A stretch of DNA of 18,019 bases from an uncultured Bacilli bacterium (GCA_944329505.1 CALVIJ010000007.1:1-18019); one strand, 5' to 3'. Positions 8,032-15,895 are shown, counted from the stretch's first letter. The notes: generated from the sequence alone by a model not told the origin. Program-made: numbers and translations.

Positions 8032-10187
8032 GAACCTCCGCCTCCACAAGATGAACAACCGCCGCCACATGATGAGCATCCACCACCACACGATGACGAA
8101 CTAGAAGAACCTGAAGAACTAGGTGGATAATAAACATGATCATATATAGAATAATAAACATAATCACTACTATAATCAAAATTCCCCATATCCATCTCTG
8201 GTATTTGAATATTTTCAAACTTTTGAATCCATTTTTTAGAAATATTTAAAACATAAGTGTATGGCAAAATATTATAGAAATAATAAGGATTTTCAGAAAC
8301 TAACTGTTCTAATCTTGATTTCTCTGCTGTCACTAAAAACTCTCTAAATCCATTTACCTTAGCCGTAATCGTTTCACCATATTTTGTCTTTCTACCCATC
8401 AAAATAACAAATAATATATTCACAAAAATACATCCAAATGATAAACCATATAAAATATTAAGTTCAGGATCCATATCCTCTATAACACTATAAGCTATAA
8501 ACCATAACACCAAAATAAGGAAAGTTCTAAATACCGCAAACCACCTTTGCTTACTAGAAGTCTTATCATAAACCTTATCTTTAAAACTACTCTTTAATTT
8601 GCTTTCTACTTCACTAAAAGCTCTATAAAAAGTTTTGTGCTCACTTAAAATAATCTCATCTTTAGAGGTAAATAACCTATCATAAACAATTCTTTCAAAA
8701 TCACTCATCTCTGGCATTTTAGATATTTTTTTATCATACTCTGCCATTTGCTTATCATAATCTTTTACACTCTTATCATATTCCTTTTTCTTATTATCGA
8801 TATCCGTTAAACGTTCTTTCTCATTATCACTAACAACCTCGATATATCCACCATTAACCAAATTATCTTTAACTTTTAAAAACCTATCAATATTAGTTTT
8901 TAACTTCTTAACATCACCGTTTTTAAATAAATGAACCATCATCGTTGTTTCTGACCTGCTTAATTTATCATCAGCTTCCTTTAATTTTTTAACTTCTATC
9001 TCTCGCTTAGGTAAAGTATCATCAAATGATTTTAGCTTTTTAGGTTTAGACACTAAATTAGTAATTTTAATATCATCTTTAATCTCATCTATTTTAATAT
9101 ATCCCTTACTAGCTAGTTGAACAATTAATGAAATAGTTAATTTCTTATTAGTTTGTCTCTTATTATAAATATAACCAATCTCTGCCGAACTAAGTCCCTC
9201 AGGCGGATAAAACTCCACCGTTTGAACCTCTTTCGCATAATTTTTTCCAAACTTAAACCATTTATAAATCGTATAACCAGTTAAAATAAATATCAAAACT
9301 AAAAGCAAAATAGAACCAAATCCATAATTGTAACTTCCACCTTTGAAATAACCCTCAGGTAATTCAATATCGACCGTAAGTGACTTAGAAAGTGGTTCAT
9401 AATTATATTCGAAATAAGAAGTATCACACTCTTCCCCATATTGTTCAAAGCGTCTCTCACAGTAATCTTTTAATTGAAGTTCATAATTCTTATCTTCATT
9501 AAAACTAGCTTTCAAAGTATTGCCATTAACTGAAAAATCAACAGCCTCGTTCACATTCTGATTCCTATATTTATCAGTAAAGAAATTAACGTCATAACCT
9601 TCTACACTCTTAGGCATATTAATCTCAATAGAAGCATTCTTAATCTCTGTTCCCCAGTAATCTCCATAAGCATGAAATATAAACTCATCAAAACCATCAA
9701 ATGGATCTTTACCCATATCATAAGTATATTTAATAACGTAAGTTTTCTCACCCTCACCTACATACTCATTCGCATCGCCAATTCTAATTCTAGCCTTTTT
9801 ATTAACCCTATCTATAGTATATAAATCATTCTCAGCTCTATAATCTATAACCTTAGATTTCCTTTTTATAACCTTGCCATCTTTTCCCTCATATTCTAAC
9901 CACTCAGGAGTATATTTATAAATACCATGTTTATATTCACTCGTAAAATTAACCGTTATATTCTCCGTAACATCTACCTTATTATCCTCTTGAACATCTA
10001 GAACCACATTATATTTTTCGATAGTAAAACCATCCGCAGACGTGGTAACATCATCTGAAGCATTATCTAATACTTCTCCAATAAAATTAAAAAGCAAAGG
10101 TAACCCGAAAAAAATAATTAAAATAGCTATACACCCTATTTTAAACTTTGAAAAAAACTTATCAAAAAAATATTTCACCTTACTCAT
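8025..10187 (-). CDS. DUF2207 membrane protein with Cys/Gly/Ser-rich C-terminal tail
   Basis: A 720-residue membrane protein of the DUF2207 type. A first membrane segment (about 18-38) is followed by an external beta-rich domain (about 50-285), then a second segment (290-311) and a cytoplasmic part with a winged-helix-like region (SSAEIGYIYN, LIVQLASKGYIKI). A charged coiled-coil stretch (460-490) comes next, then two more segments (about 552-570 and 577-597). The conserved block GFREFLVTAEKSRLEQLV and ENPYYFYNILPY follows. The last 33 residues are low complexity: Ser-rich, then five cysteines at 700, 704, 707, 711 and 714 separated by GGG or SS, ending GGGGSW. By topology this tail is cytoplasmic. 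AGGGTGA precedes ATG 10187. The molecular function of DUF2207 proteins is unknown to me. Confidence 0.88.
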   Translation of the reverse strand: MSKVKYFFDKFFSKFKIGCIAILIIFFGLPLLFNFIGEVLDNASDDVTTSADGFTIEKYNVVLDVQEDNKVDVTENITVNFTSEYKHGIYKYTPEWLEYEGKDGKVIKRKSKVIDYRAENDLYTIDRVNKKARIRIGDANEYVGEGEKTYVIKYTYDMGKDPFDGFDEFIFHAYGDYWGTEIKNASIEINMPKSVEGYDVNFFTDKYRNQNVNEAVDFSVNGNTLKASFNEDKNYELQLKDYCERRFEQYGEECDTSYFEYNYEPLSKSLTVDIELPEGYFKGGSYNYGFGSILLLVLIFILTGYTIYKWFKFGKNYAKEVQTVEFYPPEGLSSAEIGYIYNKRQTNKKLTISLIVQLASKGYIKIDEIKDDIKITNLVSKPKKLKSFDDTLPKREIEVKKLKEADDKLSRSETTMMVHLFKNGDVKKLKTNIDRFLKVKDNLVNGGYIEVVSDNEKERLTDIDNKKKEYDKSVKDYDKQMAEYDKKISKMPEMSDFERIVYDRLFTSKDEIILSEHKTFYRAFSEVESKLKSSFKDKVYDKTSSKQRWFAVFRTFLILVLWFIAYSVIEDMDPELNILYGLSFGCIFVNILFVILMGRKTKYGETITAKVNGFREFLVTAEKSRLEQLVSENPYYFYNILPYTYVLNISKKWIQKFENIQIPEMDMGNFDYSSDYVYYSIYDHVYYPPSSSGSSSSSSCGGGCSSCGGGCSSCGGGGSW

Positions 10188-10258
10188 TCTCTCACCCTAC
10201 ATTTAAATCTTTATTACATTTTACCACAACAAATACCATTTTATAAACCGTTTAGTAT

Positions 10259-10290
10259 ATAAAAAAGTAAACTATAATTCATAGTTTACT
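10259..10290 (-). terminator. Intrinsic terminator of the phasin-aarF operon
   Basis: AGTAAACTAT (10266-10275) and ATAGTTTACT (10281-10290) form a perfect 10-bp stem with a 5-nt loop. On the minus strand a T-run follows directly (10266-10260). The stem includes the stop codon of the 10286-11086 gene. Confidence 0.8.
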
Positions 10291-11086
10291 CTTCATCATT
10301 AATAACTTCATATTTTTCTAAAACATAATGGCCATCTTTTTTACTAAATGTATAACTATATCTAGTACCAATGTTCTTTAAATCATCAAACTGATTTTCA
10401 TAATTTGCCGATAACTTAGTTAAATCAATATCTTGTCCTGATTCAGTTGTATGCATATAGTCTTTTGAATCATAAACTCTATTGATTCCTAAAGGATCTG
10501 TTGTAATATAATTACTTTGAAGAGGATTAAAATAAAGCTTATTTAATACAAGCAAAATTTTATTGCCATCTCTTTTGATACTATTAACCTTTGTATAAAT
10601 ATCCTCAGTTCCTATTCCCCCATGCATATGACTACTATCTAGCACAAATTTATTTCCTTCACTATCATAAGTGTAAAGCACACCGTCATTTAATTCACAA
10701 TTAACATTCGATAAAGTTACCTCTTTATCAAAATTATTTTTAATATATTCTTTTACTTCATCACCACTTATTTCATTACAATTGTAAACTCCTGTACAAA
10801 TATGATTAATAGCCACCCTAGTCAAATCATCATAACCATATGCATCTAATGCATCCAAATGATTTTCATCAATAAAATACTCTAGTTCAACAGCAACCTC
10901 ATCTAAACTTTGTTCCCTTAAAGTTTCTGTTGTAATAACTTGAGGTTTTCTCACAAGCAAAACTAAAACAATAATTAAAAGAACAATTATAATAGATACT
11001 AAAATTATAAGTAATTTATTTGGTTTCTTTGGGTGTTTTACTATATTTTGAAGCATTGGATTTGGTTCATATTCAAATTCATTCAT
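10286..11086 (-). CDS. Membrane-anchored extracytoplasmic protein, function unknown
   Basis: A 266-residue protein with a short basic cytoplasmic N-terminus (about 1-24), one strongly hydrophobic segment (LLIILVSIIIVLLIIVLVLL, about 25-45), and an external domain of about 220 residues. That layout is a type II single-pass anchor, not a cleaved signal peptide. The outer domain has two cysteines close together (HICTGVYNCNE) and a third in NVNCELND, so one disulfide is possible. I do not recognise the fold. AGGAGA precedes the ATG, and the AarF-type gene ends two bases before it, so it is the third gene of that operon. A terminator overlaps its stop codon. Confidence 0.8.
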   Translation of the reverse strand: MNEFEYEPNPMLQNIVKHPKKPNKLLIILVSIIIVLLIIVLVLLVRKPQVITTETLREQSLDEVAVELEYFIDENHLDALDAYGYDDLTRVAINHICTGVYNCNEISGDEVKEYIKNNFDKEVTLSNVNCELNDGVLYTYDSEGNKFVLDSSHMHGGIGTEDIYTKVNSIKRDGNKILLVLNKLYFNPLQSNYITTDPLGINRVYDSKDYMHTTESGQDIDLTKLSANYENQFDDLKNIGTRYSYTFSKKDGHYVLEKYEVINDEE

Positions 11087-11088
11087 AA

Positions 11089-12654
11089 TTATCTTCTCCT
11101 ATTCCTTATTTTACTAGTAAATAATTTATAAAAAATCCACACTGTACAAATACCGCCAAAAATTAAATAAATATAAAATATAAATGGTAAATCATCATTT
11201 CCTTGCATAACTATCAAACTAGTTCCTAAAATATAAGCCACATCTAAAATTGTAATCATACATAAATGAACTAGCTGTTCTAAATTACGCATCTGATGTT
11301 TAGAATCATTAAGTTCTATATTAAATCTTAATTCACCACTATTAACACCTTTTAAAAAAGATAACATCTCATTAGGTAAATAAACTAAATCTGTCCCACT
11401 TTCTATTCCCTTTTGAACAAATGTCTTAACCTTTTCTTTATCTAACGTATTATTTGGTTTAATATGTGTACTGAAAATCTGCATCAAATTAATTTTTGGA
11501 CTAACACTTCTAAGTACACCTTCCAAAACAATAATACCTCTCATAAGCATTGTAACATCTTTAGGTAAACTTATATGATTGTTAGAAAGCATAGCCAAAA
11601 AATCATTCATAAAATCTTTAATGTCAATATCGGATATATCTTGACTCTTGTTCTTATCCAAAACCCTTTTGATATCGTTTTTTAAAACCATGTGATCAAC
11701 AGTACCTCTAGTTTTTCCAAAGGCAAGTAAGATATGAGAAACCTCTGTAACATCATCTTTTAAAATAGCAAAAATACATTTGCTTAAAAGCTCACGGTCA
11801 CGTTTAGATAACCTACCCATCATTCCAAAATCTAAATAAATAATCTTGCCATCTTTTATTTTTAAGTTTTCTACATGAGGATCCGCATGGAAAAATCCAT
11901 CATCTAAAGCCTGTTTAATATAATTAGCTGCTAATTTTTTGCCTATCTCATCTCTGTCATAGCCAGCTGCTTCCAAAGCAACATAATCATTGATTCTAAT
12001 ACCATCCATATATTCCATAACTAAGGATTTACTAGTTGTATATTCTCTATAAACCTTAGGTGAACGAATATATAATATATCCTTGTTTTTTTCATAAAAC
12101 TCTTCAGTATGTGAAGCTTCAATCAAGAAATTCATCTCTTCTTTAGCTGTTTCAAACATTTCATCAATAATATCGTTAAAATTAAAAATTGAATTAAATA
12201 CCTTATCAATCTTTAATAAATCAATAATTTTTTTAAGTAACCTAACATCCATAGCCATAAGTTCATAAATATTATCCCTTTGAATTTTAATAACTACTTC
12301 TGTTCCATCCTTTAAAACAGCTTTATGTACTTCCGCAATAGAAGCTGATCCTATTGGAATCTCCTCAATACTAGAAAATATCTCATTTGTTTTCCCTTTA
12401 TATTCTCTATCTAAAATTTTTAAAACTTTATCATAACTCATCGGTTTAACTTGATTTCTCAAATGTGAAAGTTCATCGCAATATTCCTTTGAAATAACAT
12501 CATCACGAGACGATAAAATTTGTCCTAATTTAATAAAAGTAGGTCCAGCCTCTTCAATTGCAAGTCTTAAATTTACTGGAGTCGCATTTTTAATTAAATC
12601 ATATTTCTTAATAATGCGAACAATTTCCATTAATCTATCTTTACTATTCAGCAT
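11089..12654 (-). CDS. AarF/ABC1/UbiB-family atypical kinase
   Basis: A 521-residue ABC1-family kinase-like ATPase. It shows the family's KxGQ motif (KLGQ, 42-45), GSASIAEVH (102-110) in place of a normal glycine loop, the ATP-site Lys123 in VIKIQR, a catalytic-loop HADPH (256-260) with Asn263, and the metal-binding DFG (275-277). Two C-terminal membrane segments follow (about 455-515). UbiB proteins support ubiquinone or other isoprenoid-lipid metabolism; in anaerobic Firmicutes the role is not clear. The usual HADPHPGN reads HADPHVEN here. The ATG overlaps the last 11 bases of the phasin-like gene and lacks a good Shine-Dalgarno, so translation is probably coupled. Confidence 0.92.
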   Translation of the reverse strand: MLNSKDRLMEIVRIIKKYDLIKNATPVNLRLAIEEAGPTFIKLGQILSSRDDVISKEYCDELSHLRNQVKPMSYDKVLKILDREYKGKTNEIFSSIEEIPIGSASIAEVHKAVLKDGTEVVIKIQRDNIYELMAMDVRLLKKIIDLLKIDKVFNSIFNFNDIIDEMFETAKEEMNFLIEASHTEEFYEKNKDILYIRSPKVYREYTTSKSLVMEYMDGIRINDYVALEAAGYDRDEIGKKLAANYIKQALDDGFFHADPHVENLKIKDGKIIYLDFGMMGRLSKRDRELLSKCIFAILKDDVTEVSHILLAFGKTRGTVDHMVLKNDIKRVLDKNKSQDISDIDIKDFMNDFLAMLSNNHISLPKDVTMLMRGIIVLEGVLRSVSPKINLMQIFSTHIKPNNTLDKEKVKTFVQKGIESGTDLVYLPNEMLSFLKGVNSGELRFNIELNDSKHQMRNLEQLVHLCMITILDVAYILGTSLIVMQGNDDLPFIFYIYLIFGGICTVWIFYKLFTSKIRNRRR

Positions 12655-12952
12655 TTTTTTTACTTGTCTTCTTTAATAATTTTAAAATTTCTTTTTTATC
12701 TTCTTCACTAAGTTCATTTATCTTATCCGCAAGCTCTTCTTTTGTTAAATCCGCAGTTTCAACCGTAACTGTAACATTTTCTTTCATTTTTTCTTTAATA
12801 TTGTGTTTTAACTCTTCATTTAAAGCTTGTCCTTTATTATATGCCTCAGTTCCTTTTTGTAATAATTCTTCTTTTAAAACATTGGCCTTTTCACTAGTCA
12901 TCACCATAGCTCCAAGTCCCATAAGCATAACGTTTTCTAAAGTTTCTTTCAT
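12644..12952 (-). CDS. Phasin-like helical protein upstream of aarF
   Basis: A 102-residue, almost wholly alpha-helical, charged protein beginning MKETLENVMLMGLGAMVMTSEKA. It resembles the phasin-like family (often labelled polyhydroxyalkanoate synthesis regulator) that lies next to AarF/UbiB genes in Clostridia and relatives. An amphipathic N-terminal part (1-20) could touch membrane; the rest is coiled-coil-like and ends in a Lys-rich tail. An AAAGGATGG Shine-Dalgarno precedes ATG 12952. It overlaps the kinase gene by 11 bp. No PHA synthase is present in this window, so the PHA label should not be taken literally. Confidence 0.75.
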   Translation of the reverse strand: MKETLENVMLMGLGAMVMTSEKANVLKEELLQKGTEAYNKGQALNEELKHNIKEKMKENVTVTVETADLTKEELADKINELSEEDKKEILKLLKKTSKKNAE

Positions 12953-12979
12953 TTTATACCATCCTTTCCTATTATATAA

Positions 12980-12988
12980 ATTATACCA
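12980..12988 (-). promoter_or_regulatory. Extended -10 promoter of the phasin-aarF operon
   Basis: The minus strand reads TGGTATAAT, an extended -10 with a full consensus TATAAT, and no clear -35 box. It predicts a start near 12973, about 20 nt before the phasin-like start codon. It is divergent from gpsA. Confidence 0.6.
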
Positions 12989-13015
12989 CGAACACTATAT
13001 TTTTAAAACATACAA

Positions 13016-13044
13016 TTTACTTATCGAGTTATAAATGATAAAAT
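13016..13044 (+). promoter_or_regulatory. Putative gpsA promoter
   Basis: TTTACT (13016-13021) and TAAAAT (13039-13044) are 17 bases apart. The predicted start falls next to the Shine-Dalgarno, giving an unusually short leader, so this is a weak call. Confidence 0.35.
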
Positions 13045-13060
13045 TAAATAGGTGATAGAA

Positions 13061-14032
13061 GTGAAAGTAACAGTATTAGGCGCTGGAGCATACGGATGTG
13101 CTCTAGCTGGAATATTAAATGAAAATAAAAATGAAGTCATTATATGGAGTCCATTTGAAAAAGAAGTTAAAGAACTAACTGAAAAAAGAATGTCTCCAAA
13201 ACTTCCAAATGTATCACTTAATAACAAAATTCAAATAACAAGTGATTTAGAAAACTCTTTAAATAAAACTGATTTAATAGTAATTGCTATACCAACTGCT
13301 TTTTTATCTTCTATAATTAAAAAAGTAAAAAAATATTATCAAGACACTCCAATTTGTATAGCAACCAAAGGTATTGAACAAGATACTCATCTATTTGTTT
13401 ATGATGTTATTAAAAATATCTTAAAAACCGAAAAAATAGCTGTCATATCTGGCCCATCATTTGCCATTGATATTGCTGGAAATTATCCAGTTGGTTTAAC
13501 CTTAGCTTGTCAAGATAAAGAAACCATTGAATTAACATTTAAAGCTTTATCTAACAATCATTTTAAATTAAGAAAAAGCCATGATATTATTGGAACAGAA
13601 CTTTGTGGTTCAGTTAAAAATATTATAGCCATAGCGGCCGGCATCCTAGCTGGATTAAAAATGCCAGAATCTACATCAGCTATGCTTATAACTGAATCTC
13701 TACACGACATTAAAGGATTAATTAAAGGATTAGGCGGAGATGGTAGTACTGTATTATCATATGCGGGATTTGGTGACCTATTATTAACAGCCACATCTCC
13801 TAAAAGTAGAAATTATTCATTTGGTTACTTAATTGGTTCTAAAGTATCTAAAGAAGAAGTTGATAACTACATTGAAAATACAACTATCGAGGGTTTATAT
13901 ACACTAAAATCAATTAGTGAACTTGTTAAAAACAAAGATGTCGACATGCCCATTATAAACCTTATGGAACAAATCATTTATGAAAACAAAAATCCAGAAG
14001 AATTAATTAACTTCTTAATTCAAAAGCCATAA
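13061..14032 (+). CDS. gpsA: Glycerol-3-phosphate dehydrogenase [NAD(P)+]
   Basis: Reduces dihydroxyacetone phosphate to sn-glycerol 3-phosphate in the cytoplasm, the backbone for membrane phospholipids. It is 323 residues, near the usual 330-340. Visible are the dinucleotide-binding GAGAYG (7-12 from this start), ATKGIE, SGPSFAIDIA, and the catalytic-lysine helix GSVKNIIAIAAGI, followed by GLGGDGSTVLSYAGFGDL. I prefer GTG 13061 over GTG 13052 because AGGTGA at 13050-13055 is correctly spaced for 13061, and MKVTVLGAGAYG is the typical start. It stands alone, divergent from the aarF operon and convergent with the DGR reverse transcriptase, whose last codons overlap its 3' end by 26 bp. Confidence 0.97.
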   Translation: MKVTVLGAGAYGCALAGILNENKNEVIIWSPFEKEVKELTEKRMSPKLPNVSLNNKIQITSDLENSLNKTDLIVIAIPTAFLSSIIKKVKKYYQDTPICIATKGIEQDTHLFVYDVIKNILKTEKIAVISGPSFAIDIAGNYPVGLTLACQDKETIELTFKALSNNHFKLRKSHDIIGTELCGSVKNIIAIAAGILAGLKMPESTSAMLITESLHDIKGLIKGLGGDGSTVLSYAGFGDLLLTATSPKSRNYSFGYLIGSKVSKEEVDNYIENTTIEGLYTLKSISELVKNKDVDMPIINLMEQIIYENKNPEELINFLIQKP

Positions 14033-15101
14033 TAGGCTTTTTTATTTTACCCATTTTAAAATAACCTATATATCCATTCATAAAACTATCACTTATTTTG
14101 CCTCTTTTATATAGTTTAACTTTTCTTTTAAAACTCTTTTTATTTTTATTTCTAATTTTAATATATCCTTTATAAAATCTAAACCCTAGAAAATCCAACC
14201 CCTCTCTACTTACATTTATTATTTTTGTTTTATCATTTAAACATAATTTATAACTTAAAATAAATTTGTTAATCTCACCCAAACAATACCTTAAATACCT
14301 TTTATTATTACTTAAAATAACACCATCATCCATATAACGAACATAGTATTTAATGTGTAATTTTTCTTTAATAAAATGATCTAAATCATTCAAATAAAAA
14401 ATAGCTAATATCTGACTCGTCATATTACCTATTGGAAGCCCCTTACCTTTTTTATATATTGGTATTCTTTTAATTTCATTAATTCTTTTTAACTTTTCCT
14501 TTTCATTTAAATTAGATAATTTTATTTTTAATATTTCTTTTCTCTTTAATTCACAAATACACTTGTTCACATATTCATCATCCGTTGAATTAATTATTTT
14601 AATCAAAATATTAATAACCCTTTTATCCTTAATTTTATCCCTTAATAAATTAATTAATATATCATGATCTATATTATAAAAGTATTTACTTATATCAAAC
14701 TTTAAAGCATATATTTCACCATCTAATTTATTTAAATACTTTCTAATATATCCAACACCTAAACTAGTCCCACGATTTTTCCTAGTAGCTACATTACTAT
14801 CTATTAATACTCTATCTAAAACATATAAAAATTTTCTAGACACTATATGATTAATAACTTTATCAAATATATTTTGACTCATTATAATCCTATATTTTGG
14901 CTCTCTAATTAAAAATATATTATACTTACCCACATCATATCTAGCACTATCTAAAACCTCTTTAATTTTACTAATATTTAAAGAATAATAATTTTCAAAT
15001 CTATATATTTTGTTTTTGTTATGAACATTTTTTCTAACTTCTTTATAAACCTCATTTATATCATAAACACTAACACCAAATAAATTACGATACCTTTTCA
15101 T
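14007..15101 (-). CDS. Diversity-generating retroelement reverse transcriptase
   Basis: A 364-residue reverse transcriptase of the DGR lineage. It copies TR RNA into cDNA with mistakes at adenines. Motifs in order are EPKYR (67-71), a conserved basic region NRGTSLGVGYIRKYL (109-123), the first catalytic aspartate in KFDISKYF (D136), the DGR-type IGNMTSQ (224-230; group II intron enzymes have QGxxxSP here), catalytic YMDD (256-259), and FLGFRF (304-309). No maturase or endonuclease domain follows, as expected for DGRs. The ATG at 15101 overlaps the end of avd by 17 bp, with a weak GGATAAGG upstream, so it is probably coupled. A lysine-rich insert (about 186-215) lies between palm motifs. The 3' end overlaps gpsA tail to tail. 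Confidence 0.95.
   Translation of the reverse strand: MKRYRNLFGVSVYDINEVYKEVRKNVHNKNKIYRFENYYSLNISKIKEVLDSARYDVGKYNIFLIREPKYRIIMSQNIFDKVINHIVSRKFLYVLDRVLIDSNVATRKNRGTSLGVGYIRKYLNKLDGEIYALKFDISKYFYNIDHDILINLLRDKIKDKRVINILIKIINSTDDEYVNKCICELKRKEILKIKLSNLNEKEKLKRINEIKRIPIYKKGKGLPIGNMTSQILAIFYLNDLDHFIKEKLHIKYYVRYMDDGVILSNNKRYLRYCLGEINKFILSYKLCLNDKTKIINVSREGLDFLGFRFYKGYIKIRNKNKKSFKRKVKLYKRGKISDSFMNGYIGYFKMGKIKKPIMAFELRS
14022..14046. terminator. Terminator at the gpsA/reverse transcriptase convergence
   Basis: AAAAGCC (14022-14028) and GGCTTTT (14035-14041) form a stem with a 6-nt loop containing the gpsA stop codon. A T-rich tract follows on the plus strand. The A-run on the other side could also end transcripts from the reverse transcriptase gene, which reads through it to its stop at 14007. 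Confidence 0.75.
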
Positions 15102-15429
15102 ACCTTATCCACCCATATATTAATTTTAAATTATCAAATAAATGATTACATACCTTTTGATATCTCTTATATGAAATATATTTCTTATCCAAAGAAATCT
15201 TCAAATAAAAATCAATCATTTTAATTTTACTTATAATCTTTTTCTGATATAAAATCCTATTATAATTACTAACCTCATTAGCCATATACATACACTCTAA
15301 TATTTCATACATAGAATTACATATTTTATCCTTTAAAATTCTCTCATTATTTGGAAAATTCTTAACCACTTTATCTAAATATAAAATAGTTTTCTTCATA
15401 TTAGAAATAATAATTAAATTATCTTTCAT
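15085..15429 (-). CDS. avd: DGR accessory variability determinant (Avd)
   Basis: A 114-residue, Lys-rich four-helix protein that matches the Avd family: FPNNERILKDKICNSMYEILECMYMANEVSN (two adjoining helices, FPNNER to ICNSMYEILE and then CMYMANEVSN), SKIKMIDFYLKIS, and a C-terminal YQKVCNHLFDNL then IYGWIRY. Avd forms a pentameric barrel that binds the reverse transcriptase and TR RNA and is needed for mutagenic cDNA synthesis. An ATG further upstream at 15489 would overlap the preceding gene more deeply. ATG 15429, with GGGGTG upstream, gives the normal size and start. It overlaps the MutS-like gene by 11 bp and the reverse transcriptase by 17 bp. Confidence 0.85.
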   Translation of the reverse strand: MKDNLIIISNMKKTILYLDKVVKNFPNNERILKDKICNSMYEILECMYMANEVSNYNRILYQKKIISKIKMIDFYLKISLDKKYISYKRYQKVCNHLFDNLKLIYGWIRYEKVS

Positions 15430-15721
15430 ATACACACCCCATATATTTATCATAATTATTATCCTTAAATTTAACCTTATCACCACCAATAATATAATAA
15501 TTAATATGTATTCTATTTAATCTATTAATTACTTTATTATAACTATTAATAGGAAAACCGGCTCTATCCATCCCACCAACATTTTTAACTTTATAACCAA
15601 ATATTTTATTAATAATATATGCATCTTCCCCATAAATCTCATAAAAATAACCACATTTAATCATAATAATATACTTACTATACCTACTCTTATTTTTCCT
15701 ATACACATCCACTAATCGCAT
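15419..15721 (-). CDS. MutS-domain-I-like (MSL) DGR accessory protein
   Basis: A 100-residue stand-alone copy of the N-terminal mismatch-recognition domain of MutS. KYIIMIKCGYFYEIYGEDA (17-34 region) answers to the MutS block with GDFYExFxxDA, then AGFPINSYNKVINRLNR and INYYIIGGD match the AGFPxHxLxxYLxxLxxxGY region. The Phe-x-Glu pair that inserts at mismatches in MutS is kept as F26-Y27-E28. All other MutS domains, including the clamp and ATPase, are absent. MutS-like small proteins have been noted as accessory genes in some DGRs; their role is not established. ATG 15721 has GGGAGG six bases upstream and starts at the domain boundary. It is the first of three overlapping genes, 54 bp from the inserted ISL3. 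Confidence 0.82.
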   Translation of the reverse strand: MRLVDVYRKNKSRYSKYIIMIKCGYFYEIYGEDAYIINKIFGYKVKNVGGMDRAGFPINSYNKVINRLNRIHINYYIIGGDKVKFKDNNYDKYMGCVYER

Positions 15722-15767
15722 AACAAACCTCCCAAAAAAGATAATAATAAAAACAGCACCCATAGTA

Positions 15768-15775
15768 AAAACATT
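15768..15775. repeat. ISL3 target-site duplication (left copy)
   Basis: AAAACATT, identical to the copy at 17230-17237. With the element removed, the site reads as one perfect 9-bp palindrome with a 3-nt loop. Confidence 0.93.
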
Positions 15776-15799
15776 GGCTGTATTATAAATAGTGTTGGT
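15776..15799 (+). repeat. ISL3 left terminal inverted repeat
   Basis: Begins GGCTGTATTATAAATAGTGT and ends TGGT. It differs from the right end only in the outer half. On the minus strand that outer half contains TATAAT (15787-15782), pointing out of the element towards the DGR protein genes. Confidence 0.92.
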
Positions 15800-15834
15800 G
15801 AGTAAAAATCACTGACACTATTTTAGTATAAAAA

Positions 15835-15895
15835 AGACATGTAATCTGATACAATGTAATTGGTTAAAACATTGAAAGGTTGTGATTACATGTCT
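15835..15895 (+). promoter_or_regulatory. Start-codon-sequestering inverted repeat with internal promoter in the ISL3 element
   Basis: AGACATGTAATC (15835-15846) is the exact complement of GATTACATGTCT (15884-15895), which contains the transposase ATG. A transcript entering from outside would fold both arms together and hide the start codon. An extended -10 (TGATACAAT, 15847-15855) lies between the arms and would give a transcript without the left arm. Confidence 0.6.

Noticed and set aside
8032..8091. Upstream ATG (8091) as start of the radical SAM gene
   Set aside because: It would give a Trp/Arg-rich N-terminus that is simply the Cys-Gly tail codons in another frame; TTG 8031 has a spaced GGAGG and starts at the fold.
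7994..8218. 74-codon minus-strand hydrophobic frame inside the DUF2207 gene
   Set aside because: It is an out-of-frame shadow of the Tyr/Asp-rich and Cys-Gly tail; no ribosome binding site.
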